A stretch of 64,000 nt of DNA from CAWJKP01 sp963843465 (GCA_963843465.1 CAWJKP010000002.1:186001-250000); one strand, 5' to 3'. Positions 17,205-26,833 are shown, counted from the stretch's first letter. Numbers and translations are program-made. Notes: generated by a model from the letters alone, not told the origin.

Positions 17205-19658
17205 GTGCCGCTGACGATTGAGGTCGAACTATCGGCCGTAGGCAAGCGCTCTGCTTGCGAGTTCTCGCGGATCGTCTGGACCACGGTTGCCTGTTTGGTG
17301 GTGGGGATCGGGCTGGCGGCGGCCGGTCGGGCTGTCGCCCAGATCCCCGGCGCCGCCCGGGAAATCACGCCCGACAACGTCCGCAAGGCGATCGAGGGCG
17401 GGACAAAGTTCCTCCGGCAGCACCAGAAGCACGACGGCTCCTGGCCGGATTGGAGCATGACGCACCAGCCCAGTGGCGTGACCTCGATCTGTACTCTGGC
17501 CCTGTTGGAGTGTGGCGTTTCGGTCGAAGACGACTGCATTCGTCAGGCCCTGGACTACCTGCGAAGGCAGCGGCCGGACAGGATTCGCGCTACTTATTGC
17601 GTGGCCCTGCAGACCATGGTCTTCTGCCGGGCAAAGCAGCCCGGGGATCTGACGGCCATCGAGCGGAATGTCCATTGGCTGGAGCGGCACCAGCTCCGCG
17701 CGGGGCCGGTCGCCGGGGCGTGGTCCTATCCCGAGGGCAGCGGCGACAATTCCAACAGCCAGTTCGCCCTGTTGGCCCTTTACGAGGCCGAGCGGGCAGG
17801 CGTCGAGGTCGATCGCCAGGTCTGGGAAGCTGCCCGGCGGTATTGGGAAGATTGCCAAAACCCTGATGGCTCCTTCGGCTATCACAAGGGCTTCCCTGGC
17901 ACCGGTAGCATGACCTGCGCGGGCATTACCAGCCTGGTGATTACCAACGACATGATCGAACCGCCTGACGTGGAAATCAGCGGCGAGCAGATCAACGGTT
18001 GCGACCGCCGGGAGGCGGACAACTCGCCCGTCCAGCGAGCCCTCCAGTGGTTGGGCGCCGGCTTCTCGGTCGATCATAATCCCTCCTCCGACGCCCTGAC
18101 CCGGGAGGCCTGGCTGTTCTATTATCTCTACGGGGTAGAGCGGGTCGGACGGATGACGGGCAATCGCTTCATCGGCCGGCACGATTGGTACCGCGAAGGG
18201 GCCGAGAAACTGGTCCGCAGTTGGCTGGGCAAGAACGGCGTGGAAATCGCCACCGGCTGGAAGGGGGTCGGTTTCGAGGAACACGACGAGAATGTGACCA
18301 CCAGCCTGGCCCTGCTCTTTTTGGCGAAGGGCCGCCGGCCGACTCTCCTGGCCAAGCTCAAGCACGGCGAGGATCTCGACTGGAACCGCCACCGCAACAA
18401 CGTCAACAACCTGACCCGTTACGTCGAGTCCCGCTGGAACTTGGACCTGACCTGGCAGAGCATCGACCTCCGCACGGCCACGGTCGACGATCTGATCCAG
18501 TCGCCCGTCTTGTACTTCTCCGGCGCGGACGATCCTGTGGCCGCCGCCGACAAGGACCAAGTGGCCAAGAAGCTCCGCGGCTACGTCGAGCGCGGCGGTT
18601 TCCTTTTTGCCGAAGCCGATTGCGAGGGCGCCGGCTTCCACCGCGGATTCCAGGATTTGATGCGGCGGACCTTTCCCGAGCCGGAATATGTCTTGACCCT
18701 CTTGCCGCCGGAGCATCCGGTGTGGCGGGCGGAAGAGAAGGTCCAGCCCACGCTCCAACGGCCGCTCTGGGGCATCGAGTTCGGCTGCCGCACCAGCGTG
18801 ATCTACGTCCCGCCCAAGGCCGGCCGTCCCTCGCTCACATGCCTTTGGGAACTCGCGCGGAGCGGGCGCGACCGGCACTTCCCCCCGTCCGTCCAGAAGC
18901 AGATCCAGGCCGGCTTGTCGATCGGCATCAACGTGCTGGCCTATGCCACCAACCGCCAGTTGAAGGGCAAGGAATGGAATTTCCAGCGGCAGGACCTGCC
19001 CGCCGCCGCCGACGGTTTCGACCGCGGGCGGATCTACGTGGCCAGCCTGCGTCATCCGGGCGGGTGTACCGCGGCGCCGCGGGCCCTGCCCAACCTGCTG
19101 GCCGCGGCCGCCCGCGAGTTGAAGCTCCGCATCAGCGGCGAGGAGCGCCAGGTCAACATCACCGACCCGTCGCTGTTCCACTACCACTTGGCCTTCATGC
19201 ACGGCCGCAACAGCTTCGAGCTCACCGCCGATGAGCGGAGGCAGTTGAAGACTTACTTGGAGCGGGGCGGGATGATCCTGGCCGACTCGATTTGCGCCAG
19301 CCCGGCGTTCACCGAGTCCTTCCGCCGAGAGATCGCCCTGGTCCTACCCGGTAAGCCGCTGAAGCCGGTCCCGGCCAACGACCGGATGCTCACGCGGGCC
19401 TACGGCGGCTTCGACCTGTCGAGCGTCACGCAGCGGGTGCCCCAGCCCGAGGAGGGCAGCGGCCCGTTGAAGGACGTCGTTGAAAAGGGTCCGCCGGTGC
19501 TGGAGGCGATCAAGCTCGACGACCGCTACGCGGTGGTTTTCTCGCCCTACGACCTGAGTTGTGCGTTGGAGAAGCAGAACTCGCTGGAATGCCGCGGCTA
19601 CGGCCGCGACGACGCCGCCCGCATCGGCATGAACGTGATCCTCTATTCGCTCCATTAG
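17205..19658 (+). CDS. DUF4159 protein with prenyltransferase-like repeats
   Basis: 817 residues starting at GTG after GGGGGA. There is an N-terminal membrane or signal segment (about 24-48). Residues 60-400 or so form an alpha-alpha barrel of prenyltransferase/squalene-cyclase type (HDGSWPDWSMTHQPSGV, NPDGSFGYH). Two DUF4159-like modules follow, one around VLYFSGADDPVAAADK ... YVERGGFLFAEADCEG and one around HGRNSFELTADERRQLKTYL ... ERGGMILADS. DUF4159 resembles glutamine-amidotransferase folds and often accompanies MoxR/VWA operons. It is transcribed away from moxR and is probably part of the same system. Biochemical role unknown. Confidence 0.82.
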   Translation: MPLTIEVELSAVGKRSACEFSRIVWTTVACLVVGIGLAAAGRAVAQIPGAAREITPDNVRKAIEGGTKFLRQHQKHDGSWPDWSMTHQPSGVTSICTLALLECGVSVEDDCIRQALDYLRRQRPDRIRATYCVALQTMVFCRAKQPGDLTAIERNVHWLERHQLRAGPVAGAWSYPEGSGDNSNSQFALLALYEAERAGVEVDRQVWEAARRYWEDCQNPDGSFGYHKGFPGTGSMTCAGITSLVITNDMIEPPDVEISGEQINGCDRREADNSPVQRALQWLGAGFSVDHNPSSDALTREAWLFYYLYGVERVGRMTGNRFIGRHDWYREGAEKLVRSWLGKNGVEIATGWKGVGFEEHDENVTTSLALLFLAKGRRPTLLAKLKHGEDLDWNRHRNNVNNLTRYVESRWNLDLTWQSIDLRTATVDDLIQSPVLYFSGADDPVAAADKDQVAKKLRGYVERGGFLFAEADCEGAGFHRGFQDLMRRTFPEPEYVLTLLPPEHPVWRAEEKVQPTLQRPLWGIEFGCRTSVIYVPPKAGRPSLTCLWELARSGRDRHFPPSVQKQIQAGLSIGINVLAYATNRQLKGKEWNFQRQDLPAAADGFDRGRIYVASLRHPGGCTAAPRALPNLLAAAARELKLRISGEERQVNITDPSLFHYHLAFMHGRNSFELTADERRQLKTYLERGGMILADSICASPAFTESFRREIALVLPGKPLKPVPANDRMLTRAYGGFDLSSVTQRVPQPEEGSGPLKDVVEKGPPVLEAIKLDDRYAVVFSPYDLSCALEKQNSLECRGYGRDDAARIGMNVILYSLH

Positions 19659-19673
19659 TAGCCGTAGGGTGTG

Positions 19674-19815
19674 ACAAGGCCGCCTTGGCGGCCGCCGGCC
19701 CACCAGCAGTGGCCGGTGGCTGGGAATGTCGGGCACTGCCAGTTGCGGCCGCCGACCACCAACCGCTCTCCCTTGGTGGGCCGGCGCTCGCTTGCGCGAG
19801 CTGGTCCCACCCTAC
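19674..19815. repeat. Repeat family B, two-arm copy
   Basis: Opens GTAGGGTGTGACAAGGCCGC and closes GAGCTGGTCCCACCCTAC, between the convergent DUF4159 and FHA genes. It is a likely bidirectional terminator. Confidence 0.75.
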
Positions 19816-19820
19816 AAAAG

Positions 19821-22800
19821 CTACAAAAGCCGCTTGGGTGGATCTTCGCTCTTGTCGCGCAGCGAAAGCTTGGGGGACCCGCGTCGCAGGATCCGATTGG
19901 TCAGTTTCAGATATTGCGCGCCCCAGAACAGCGTGGCGATCAGGGCGACCATGGCGCCGCAGGCGAGCGTGATGTCGCCGAGATTGATCCATTTCCAGAG
20001 CAGGAGTCCCGTGACCGTCAAAGCCAGCACGGCCACCAACAGTTTGGTCGGCGCGGCGCGACCCAGCATCTGGCGGTGGCTGCGGTCAATAGCGTGCTGG
20101 GCCGAAAAATTGGCCAGTTCCCGCATGGCCGACAGATCGGCGACCGTCTCCGGGGCCACCGCCCGGGGAGAAAGCTTGACGGACTCCCGCTCTTTCCCCA
20201 CTCCCGGACGCGGATAGGGAACCTCCGCGGACGGCTTGGCTTCGGCCGCGGGCTTGGACGGCGCGGGCTTGGGCGGCGCGGACTTGACCGACCGCGCGGC
20301 CGCCGGCGGGGCCGGTTCGTTGCCGCCGCGGACCCGCTGGAGCAGCTTCGCCATGTAATCGTCGATCAATTCTTCTTCTTCCTCGCCCGTGGAACGTGAA
20401 GCCGCTTGGTTCTCGTGCTCGGGCTCGTGCATTTCGCCGTTGGAATCGTCGGGCGGCAGCGGCGCATTGCCCGATTGGCGGAGTGTCTCCTCGGCACTGA
20501 CGGTCACCGCCGAAGAGGCCAAGTCATGCTGACTGTCCTGCCCCCAGTCGCCGGAGGAGGGCTCCGACGCCCCGTGGTCTGTTTCGGCCCGGGGATCTTC
20601 CTCGGCTGCCGCTGCCGAATCCTTTGTCTCCCACTGCCTTTCCCTCGCGTCGAGTTGATGCGTCCGCTCATCGAGGTTCTGCTCGATCTCAACGCGTTTG
20701 GCCTCCCACGATCGGCGCTCCTCCTCCAGGGCGTTCTGGCACGCTTCCAGTTGCGTCTGGAGCGATTCGAGCTGGGACGTCTCCTGGTCCAGGCGTCGCT
20801 GGGCCTCGGCCCGCTGGGTCTCCCATGCAACACGCTGGTCGTCCAACGCTTTCAGACGCGAATCGAGATCGGTCTGCCGGGCTTCCAGTTCCGCGTTGTG
20901 CTGGGCTTCGGCCCGGTTGGTCTCCCAGGCGAGGCGCTCCTCGTCCAAGGCTTTCAGACGCGACTCGAACTCCGCCTGCCGGGCATCGAACTCTGCTCGC
21001 CGGGCGTCCAGTTCCGCATTCTGCTGGGCAAGCTGCTGCTGGACTTCGACCCGGTTGGTCTCCCACGCGATGCGCTGCTCGTCCAAGGCTTTCAGACGCG
21101 ACTCGAACTCCGCCTGCCGGGCATCGAACTCTGCTCGCCGGGCGTCCAGTTCCGCATTCTGCTGGGCAAGCTGCTGCTGGGCTTCGACCCGGTTGGTCTC
21201 CCACGCGATGCGCTCTTCGTCCAAGGCTTTCAGACGCGACTCGAACTCCGCCTGCCGGGCATCGAACTCTGCTCGCCGGGCGTCCAGTTCCGCATTCTGC
21301 TGGGCAAGCTGCTGCTGGACTTCGGCCCGGTTGGTCTCCCAGGCGAGGCGCTGCTCGTCCAAGGCTCTCAGACGCGACTCGAACTCCGCCTGCCGGGCGT
21401 CGAACTCTGCTCGCCGGGCGTCCAGTTCCGCATTCTGCTGGGCAAGCTGCTGCTGGGCTTCGACCCGGTTGGTCTCCCAGGCGAGGCGCTCCTCGTCCGG
21501 TTGCGCGTTGTGCTGAGTAAGCTGTTGCTGGGCCTGGGCCCGGTTGGTCTCCCAGGCGAGGCGCTCCTCGTCCAAGGCTTTCAGACGCGACTCGAACTCC
21601 GCCTGCCGGGCATCGAACTCTGCTCGCCGGGCGTCCAAATCTGCGTTGTGCTGGGCAAGCTCCAGTTGGGCTTCGGCCCGCTGGCTCTCCCACGCGACGC
21701 GCTCTTCGTCCAGTTCCGCGTTGTGCTGAGCAAGCTGCTGCTGGGCCTGGGCCCGGTTGGTCTCCCAGGCGAGGCGCTCCTCGTCCAAGGCTTTCAGACG
21801 CGACTCGAACTCCGCCTGCCGGGCGTCGAACTCTGCTTTGCGGACGTCCAATTCCGCGTTGTGATAGGCAAGCTCCAATTGGGTTTCGGACTGTTGGCTC
21901 TCCCAGGCGATGCGCTCTTCGTCCAGTTCCGCATTGTGCTGGGCAAACTCCCGCTGGGCCTCGGCCCGCTGGGTCTCCCACGCGACGCGCTGGTCGTCCG
22001 TCGCTTTCAGACGCGCATCGAGTTCGGCCTGCCGGGTTTCCAGTTCCGCGTGCCGGGCTTCCAGTTCCGCGTTGTGCTGGGCAAACTCCCGCTGGGCTTC
22101 GGCCCGCTGGGTCTCCCACGCGACGCGCTGGTCGTCCAACGCTTTCAGACGCGCATCGTGATCGGCCTGCCGGGTTTCCAGCTCCGCGTTGTGCTGGGCA
22201 AGCTCCCGCTGGGCTTCGGCCCGCTGGGTCTCCCACGCGACGCGCTGGTCGTCCGTCGCTTTCAGACGCGCATCGAGTTCGGCCTGCCGGGTTTCCACCT
22301 CCGCGTTGTGCTGGGCAAACTCCCGCTGGGCTTCGGCCCGCTGGGTCTCCCAAGCGACGCGCTGGTCGTCCAACGCTTTCAGACGCGCATCGAGATCGGC
22401 TTGCCGGGTTTCCAGTTCCGCGTTGTGCTGGGCAAACTCCCGCTGGGCTTCGGCCCGCTGGGTCTCCCACGCGACGCGCTGGTCGTCCAACGCTTTCAGA
22501 CGCGCATCGTGATCGGCCTGCCGGGTTTCCAGCTCCGCGTTGTGCTGGGCAAGCTCCCGCTGGGCTTCGGCCCGCTGGGTCTCCCACGCGACGCGCTGGT
22601 CGTCCGTCGCTTTCAGACGCGCATCGAGTTCGGCCTGCCGGGTTTCCACCTCCGCGTTGTGCTGGGCAAACTCCCGCTGGGCTTCGGCCCGCTGGGTCTC
22701 CCAAGCGACGCGCTGGTCGTCCAACGCTTTCAGACGCGCATCGAGATCGGCTTGCCGGGTTTCCAGTTCCGCGTTGTGCTGGGCAAACTCCCGCTGGGCT

Positions 22801-23387
22801 TCGGCCCGCTGGGTCTCCCACGCGACGCGCTGGTCGTCCAACGCTTTCAGACGCGCATCGTGATCGGCCTGCCGGGTTTCCAGTTCCGCCCTTTGCTGGG
22901 CAAGCTTCTGGTGGGCCTCGGTTCGTTGGGTCTCCCAGCTTCGGCACTGCTGGTCCCAGACCTGCTGCCGGGCCTCGATTTCGGCTTGCCGAGCTTCAAC
23001 TTCGCGCTGCCGGGCCTCGATCTCCGCTTGGCTCCGGGTGCAACTCGACTCGGCGTCTGGAGTTGACGGAAGCACCTCCAATTCGATCGGGCCGATCCCC
23101 AGGCGATCGCCCGGGGCCAACGGCGCATCGCGGAAGCTATGTCCATTGATGCGCGTATCGGCGGCCCAACGGCGGACCACCACCGAGTGCGGCCCCCGCA
23201 GAACCAGGCAGTGCAATGGCTGGACGCCGCGGGCCCTCAGCCGCAGGGTGCATCGCGGCCCCGAGCCGATCGTACACTTGGCCGACCGCAAGCGGACGAT
23301 CTGCCCTTGCCGGGCGGTTCCGCAAATCCGCAGAACCAATTCGTCGTTGGATGTCTCTTGGGTAGGCGGCAGCGTCGTGGTAACCAT
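19821..23387 (-). CDS. FHA-domain giant coiled-coil membrane protein
   Basis: 1188 residues. An N-terminal FHA domain (about 15-110; IGSGPRCTLRLRARGVQPLH ... RINGHSF ... GDRLGIG) would bind phosphothreonine peptides. About 20 tandem coiled-coil units built on ALDDQRVAWETQRAEAQRE follow, then an acidic linker (about 960-1105). Two C-terminal helices (VAVLALTVTGLLLW and TLACGAMVALIATLFWGA) anchor it with a basic tail. Unit lengths differ by whole heptads. It may be a phosphorylation-responsive cytoskeletal or spacer protein at the membrane. Function is unproven. Confidence 0.85.
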   Translation of the reverse strand: MVTTTLPPTQETSNDELVLRICGTARQGQIVRLRSAKCTIGSGPRCTLRLRARGVQPLHCLVLRGPHSVVVRRWAADTRINGHSFRDAPLAPGDRLGIGPIELEVLPSTPDAESSCTRSQAEIEARQREVEARQAEIEARQQVWDQQCRSWETQRTEAHQKLAQQRAELETRQADHDARLKALDDQRVAWETQRAEAQREFAQHNAELETRQADLDARLKALDDQRVAWETQRAEAQREFAQHNAEVETRQAELDARLKATDDQRVAWETQRAEAQRELAQHNAELETRQADHDARLKALDDQRVAWETQRAEAQREFAQHNAELETRQADLDARLKALDDQRVAWETQRAEAQREFAQHNAEVETRQAELDARLKATDDQRVAWETQRAEAQRELAQHNAELETRQADHDARLKALDDQRVAWETQRAEAQREFAQHNAELEARHAELETRQAELDARLKATDDQRVAWETQRAEAQREFAQHNAELDEERIAWESQQSETQLELAYHNAELDVRKAEFDARQAEFESRLKALDEERLAWETNRAQAQQQLAQHNAELDEERVAWESQRAEAQLELAQHNADLDARRAEFDARQAEFESRLKALDEERLAWETNRAQAQQQLTQHNAQPDEERLAWETNRVEAQQQLAQQNAELDARRAEFDARQAEFESRLRALDEQRLAWETNRAEVQQQLAQQNAELDARRAEFDARQAEFESRLKALDEERIAWETNRVEAQQQLAQQNAELDARRAEFDARQAEFESRLKALDEQRIAWETNRVEVQQQLAQQNAELDARRAEFDARQAEFESRLKALDEERLAWETNRAEAQHNAELEARQTDLDSRLKALDDQRVAWETQRAEAQRRLDQETSQLESLQTQLEACQNALEEERRSWEAKRVEIEQNLDERTHQLDARERQWETKDSAAAAEEDPRAETDHGASEPSSGDWGQDSQHDLASSAVTVSAEETLRQSGNAPLPPDDSNGEMHEPEHENQAASRSTGEEEEELIDDYMAKLLQRVRGGNEPAPPAAARSVKSAPPKPAPSKPAAEAKPSAEVPYPRPGVGKERESVKLSPRAVAPETVADLSAMRELANFSAQHAIDRSHRQMLGRAAPTKLLVAVLALTVTGLLLWKWINLGDITLACGAMVALIATLFWGAQYLKLTNRILRRGSPKLSLRDKSEDPPKRLL
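20700..22950. repeat. Coding tandem repeats (117/138/75 bp) with 351-bp higher-order copies
   Basis: Codes for the coiled-coil units of the FHA protein. Unit types are 39, 46 and 25 residues. A three-unit block is duplicated in tandem near-identically (22189-22539 and 22540-22890), indicating recent expansion. The repeats also create long meaningless open frames on both strands. Confidence 0.85.
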
Positions 23388-23929
23388 CGGGAAGTCATCC
23401 GGTGCAAAGTGGAGGAAAGTGGCCTCTGGAAGGACTTAGCTTACAGGCACGCGCACGTCAAAGCGGGGGGGCCCTAGGCGGTTCCAGATCGCGGCGTTTG
23501 GGAAAATCGCTGGACATCTTTGCCGGATTTGCCGATTACTCCTCTGCGCCTTGTAAGGCCTCCCGAGCGTCTTTGGCATAGGGTTCCGGGAAGCAGCCTT
23601 GCTGGCGACAAAAGTGTCTGGTTCGACCGCTACGGATCGAGGACGGCCGAGAGGGTATTCAGCCACTCGGGCGGCTCCCCAAGAGCTGCCGGTGGCATGG
23701 CTTGCGCCGGATTCCTGCTGCTTCCCAACCCGTACGAAAAGTCCTGCTTTTTTTCTGGAACTCCAGGCGTAGAGTTACGTACTATAGTTTGGTTGCGGCC
23801 GGTGCCGTCGGAACCACCGAACGCAATTGGGAACGAGGCAAGAAGAGGCATTACAGAAGGGGGGTTCGAAAGGGACGCACATGAGGGGGAAAGCCTCATC
23901 GCGTCAGGATCGAACGCCGAGGTGGTATC
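23388..23929. other. Divergent intergenic region
   Basis: 540 bp between the FHA gene and the DksA-like gene. Promoters for both are expected. No convincing gene, hairpin or repeat was seen. Confidence 0.4.
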
Positions 23930-24382
23930 ATGAAGAACCGCAAAGAAGCAATCCTGAACCAGACCCAGGTCTTGATTCGGCGCCGCGATGCGCTTCGCAA
24001 GGCCCTGGCGGGCGACCTCAGTCTGCTCAAGGAGTTGCGGTCGCAGACCAGCGGCGACGTGGTCGACGCGGCCTTGGATTCGGTGCAGGACGAGATCAGC
24101 TCCCAGTTGGCGGAAGTGGAAAGCCGCGAGTTGTCGCGGATCGAGAACGCCCTGGAACGCATTAGGGAAGGGCATTACGGCATCTGCGAAGGCTGCGCGT
24201 GCAATATCCCCATCGCCCGGCTCAACGCCCTGCCTTATGCCACCCTCTGCATCAAGTGCCAGCGCGAGTCGGAGCGGGAAGGGGCGGGCGGCCGGGCCGA
24301 CGTCGATTGGAGCCGGCTGTTGGATTCCAGCTCCGCCGATACCGACGTTTCGATCAATGATATCGAGCTGGACGTTTCTTGA
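23930..24382 (+). CDS. DksA/TraR-type zinc-finger regulator
   Basis: 150 residues: a long N-terminal helical hairpin (about 1-85) and a C4 zinc finger (CEGC, 17 residues, CIKC) at about 85-110. DksA-like proteins enter the RNA polymerase secondary channel and modulate initiation. The tip Asp pair typical of DksA is not obvious, so it may be a TraR/YocK-type relative. GAGGTGG precedes the ATG. The acidic C-terminal extension (SSSADTDVSINDIELDVS) is unusual. Confidence 0.85.
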   Translation: MKNRKEAILNQTQVLIRRRDALRKALAGDLSLLKELRSQTSGDVVDAALDSVQDEISSQLAEVESRELSRIENALERIREGHYGICEGCACNIPIARLNALPYATLCIKCQRESEREGAGGRADVDWSRLLDSSSADTDVSINDIELDVS

Positions 24383-24468
24383 TTTCCAGTCGTCGCACGA
24401 GTAGACTACCCAACGGAGCCTGGAGGGTTTCCTCGACCGCCGGGCTCCCTTCATCTCCGGAGTCTACG

Positions 24469-25641
24469 ATGCCTTTCATGTCCCCATCGCGGGTGGTCAG
24501 CAGGGTCGCCCTTGGTGCCCTTTTGGGATTCGCACTCGCCGCCGGGCTGTTTTCGCCCAGCGGTACGGCCATGGCCCAGGTCGCCATCCCGACTGCCATC
24601 GAACGCTTGGCCGCAACCTCCCCCCAGGCCCGCGCCGACCTCTACCGCCAACTCCACAGCCAGGCCGAGTTCCTCCAGAGGCAGTCCGCGGTGCTCAAGA
24701 CGGTCGCCAAGCTCGTCGGGCCCACGGTGGTCCACATCGAGGCGGACGTTCCCAAGACGGCCCTCCAGTTCGGCCATGTCCGCCAGGTCGAAGAGGCGGG
24801 CGGGGGGGTGATCGTCGAGATCGAGAACCATTACTACGTGCTCACCAACCGGCACGTGATCAACGGCGCCGCCGAAGCTGCTATCCGCATCCATCTCCAG
24901 GACGGCCGCGTGCTGCACCCCCTGCGGATCTGGGACGATGCGGAGACCAACGTCGCCGCCATGTCCGTGGCCGCGGCGGACCTCGTGGCCTCGCCGGTGG
25001 GCGACAGCGACCAGATGGAAATCGGCGACTTCGTGTTGGCGGTGGGAAGTCCTTTCGGCCTGAGCCACTCGGTGACCTTCGGGATCATCAGCGCCAAGGG
25101 ACGCCGCGATCTGGAACTGGGCAACTCGGGCGTCAAGCTCCAGGATTTCCTCCAGACCGACGCGGCCATCAATCCGGGCAATAGCGGCGGGCCCCTCATC
25201 AACCTCAATGGGGAGATCGTGGGCATCAATACGGCCATCGCCAGTATCCACGGCGGCTTCGAGGGCGTCGGCTTCTCGATCCCTATCAACATGTTCATGG
25301 TCGTGGCCAAGCAGTTGATCCACAACGGCAAAGTGACCCGGGCCTTCCTGGGCGTTACCTTGGATGCCACTTTCGGCGCGGCTATGGCCGCCGAGGTCGG
25401 GCTCCCTCGTCCCATGGGCGCCCGGGTGACCGACATCACTCCCAATTCCCCCGCCACGACCGCCGGACTGCAACGCGGCGACGTGATCCTCGAGTTCAAC
25501 GGCAAGCTGGTCGAAGACGACAATCACCTCGTGAACCTGGTCAACTTGACCGAGATCGGCAAGGAAGTCTCGTTGCTGGTCTGGCGGCAGCGCCGGGCGA
25601 TCCTCGTCAAGACCGCGGTGGCCGACCGCGGAAGATTCTAA
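24469..25641 (+). CDS. HtrA-like PDZ protease with catalytic Asp replaced by Asn
   Basis: 390 residues from ATG 24469 (GGAG 6 bases upstream). Signal peptide at about 8-35, trypsin-like domain at about 70-275, one PDZ domain at about 285-385. Catalytic His129 (LTNRHV) and Ser239 (NPGNSGGP) are present. The position that is Asp in the usual TDLAV motif is Asn161 (DAETNVAAM; codon AAC at 24949). HtrA proteins degrade or refold misfolded envelope proteins. The substitution should greatly weaken proteolysis, so it may act mainly as a chaperone or regulator. This rests on alignment by eye. Confidence 0.82.
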   Translation: MPFMSPSRVVSRVALGALLGFALAAGLFSPSGTAMAQVAIPTAIERLAATSPQARADLYRQLHSQAEFLQRQSAVLKTVAKLVGPTVVHIEADVPKTALQFGHVRQVEEAGGGVIVEIENHYYVLTNRHVINGAAEAAIRIHLQDGRVLHPLRIWDDAETNVAAMSVAAADLVASPVGDSDQMEIGDFVLAVGSPFGLSHSVTFGIISAKGRRDLELGNSGVKLQDFLQTDAAINPGNSGGPLINLNGEIVGINTAIASIHGGFEGVGFSIPINMFMVVAKQLIHNGKVTRAFLGVTLDATFGAAMAAEVGLPRPMGARVTDITPNSPATTAGLQRGDVILEFNGKLVEDDNHLVNLVNLTEIGKEVSLLVWRQRRAILVKTAVADRGRF

Positions 25642-25644
25642 GCA

Positions 25645-25766
25645 AGTGGTTAGTGGCCAGTGGTCAGTGGCCGGTAAGAGGTGGAAGAGAGAGCGGAGTG
25701 ACCACTTCTTCGCACCAGGCTTGGCTGCCGGAGCTAACGCTTACTGACCACTGGCCACTAACCACT
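25645..25766. repeat. Perfect 24-bp inverted repeat between convergent protease genes
   Basis: AGTGGTTAGTGGCCAGTGGT (start of the left arm, 25645-25668) pairs exactly with the arm at 25743-25766. It belongs to the same word-like family as 11570-11684 and is a likely bidirectional terminator. Confidence 0.8.
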
Positions 25767-25768
25767 TC

Positions 25769-26824
25769 TTACTTCCCGCCCAGGCTGCCCAGCAGCCGCA
25801 AGGCGTGCACGAGCAGGAGGAAGCCGCCGATGGCGGCCAGCACGGTCTTGATCTGGTCCAGTCGGGTGCTGCCCTGTGGTTCGGACGCCTGGGACGAAAC
25901 GGCTGGTAGCGGCACCAGCGGCGCGGCGCACTCCGGCTGCGCTCTGCTGCCCGGAGGCGTCATCGCCGGCGGTTGCGGGTTGCCAATGGACGCTGTGACC
26001 GGGGACGGTGCGGCGGACTGTTGCACCGGCCGGCCCGGCATCGGGCCACCGGTCGGGAATAGGCTGGACACCTGCGGCGTCCCTGGCCCAACCGGCAAGC
26101 CGGCGGACATGGCGACTTGCCGGGTCGCGTCGCCCGGCGGATGTTGGGCGATCCAGAGAGCGTCCGCCCGGCGGAAGTCGTCGAGGATCGGCCCGAGGAA
26201 CCAGCGGACCCGGCCGCAGTAGCTGCCCGTCGTGCGGCCGGAAGCCGAGCCGAAGAGCACTCCCGCCAACTCGCCCCGGCTGTTGAAGATCGGTCCTCCC
26301 GAGTCGCCATTGCGAGCACTGGTTGAAAGCTCGACCATCTCGAAGGGCCGGTTCGTGCCGGGCGCGACGTACTGCGTGCAGCGGCCGGAGGTAGCGCGGT
26401 AGTCGCCGCTGCCGTAGCCCGCGATGGTCAACGGATCACCCGGGCGGGGCGCGTCGGCGGAGAGCATTACGGGAGCGGCGTTCGGGCGCCAGACGACCAG
26501 GGCCGCCAGGTCCCAGTCGCGGTCAGCCCGCAGCACGGTGGCACCGGAGCGGAAACCGTCGGGGAAGGTGACCAGGATCTGCCCGGTAGCGTCGCGGACG
26601 ACATGCCAGTTGGTGACCACCAGCCCGCAGTTGCGGTTCGCGGCCACCAGTGTCCCGGAGCCGAAGGCCGCGCCGTCGGCCAGCGGGCTGGTGACGCGGA
26701 CCACGGCCGGGTGCGGAGCCATCGGCGGCCAGGCCGATCCGGCCGGGCCTTGCCCCAGCAGTGGACTCCCCGCCGCGGCGGCCGTGACCGCCAGAACCAG
26801 CGCCAGGGAGAGGAAGGACTTCAA
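25769..26824 (-). CDS. Secreted, C-terminally anchored trypsin-like protease
   Basis: 351 residues with a TTG start. Signal peptide about 1-25. The catalytic triad is complete: His74 (TNWHVV), Asp105 (RDWDLAAL), Ser175 (NGDSGGP). A Pro-rich linker (about 240-315) leads to a membrane helix (about 325-345). This should be an exported serine protease tethered to the membrane. It is convergent with the HtrA-like gene and preceded by a 41-residue gene in the same direction. Confidence 0.8.
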   Translation of the reverse strand: MKSFLSLALVLAVTAAAAGSPLLGQGPAGSAWPPMAPHPAVVRVTSPLADGAAFGSGTLVAANRNCGLVVTNWHVVRDATGQILVTFPDGFRSGATVLRADRDWDLAALVVWRPNAAPVMLSADAPRPGDPLTIAGYGSGDYRATSGRCTQYVAPGTNRPFEMVELSTSARNGDSGGPIFNSRGELAGVLFGSASGRTTGSYCGRVRWFLGPILDDFRRADALWIAQHPPGDATRQVAMSAGLPVGPGTPQVSSLFPTGGPMPGRPVQQSAAPSPVTASIGNPQPPAMTPPGSRAQPECAAPLVPLPAVSSQASEPQGSTRLDQIKTVLAAIGGFLLLVHALRLLGSLGGK

Positions 26825-26833
26825 ACGCGGTTC

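Noticed and set aside
17229..19202. 657-codon minus-strand frame opposite the DUF4159 gene
   Set aside because: Mirror frame of a GC-rich gene. No domain, whereas the plus-strand frame has signal segment, barrel repeats and DUF4159 modules.
20406..23066. An 886-codon open frame on the plus strand and a 752-codon alternative frame on the minus strand opposite the FHA gene
   Set aside because: Both are by-products of the tandem repeat, which lacks stop codons in several frames. Their products are monotonous, low-complexity and have no recognisable domain, while the 1188-residue frame has FHA, coiled-coil and membrane parts.
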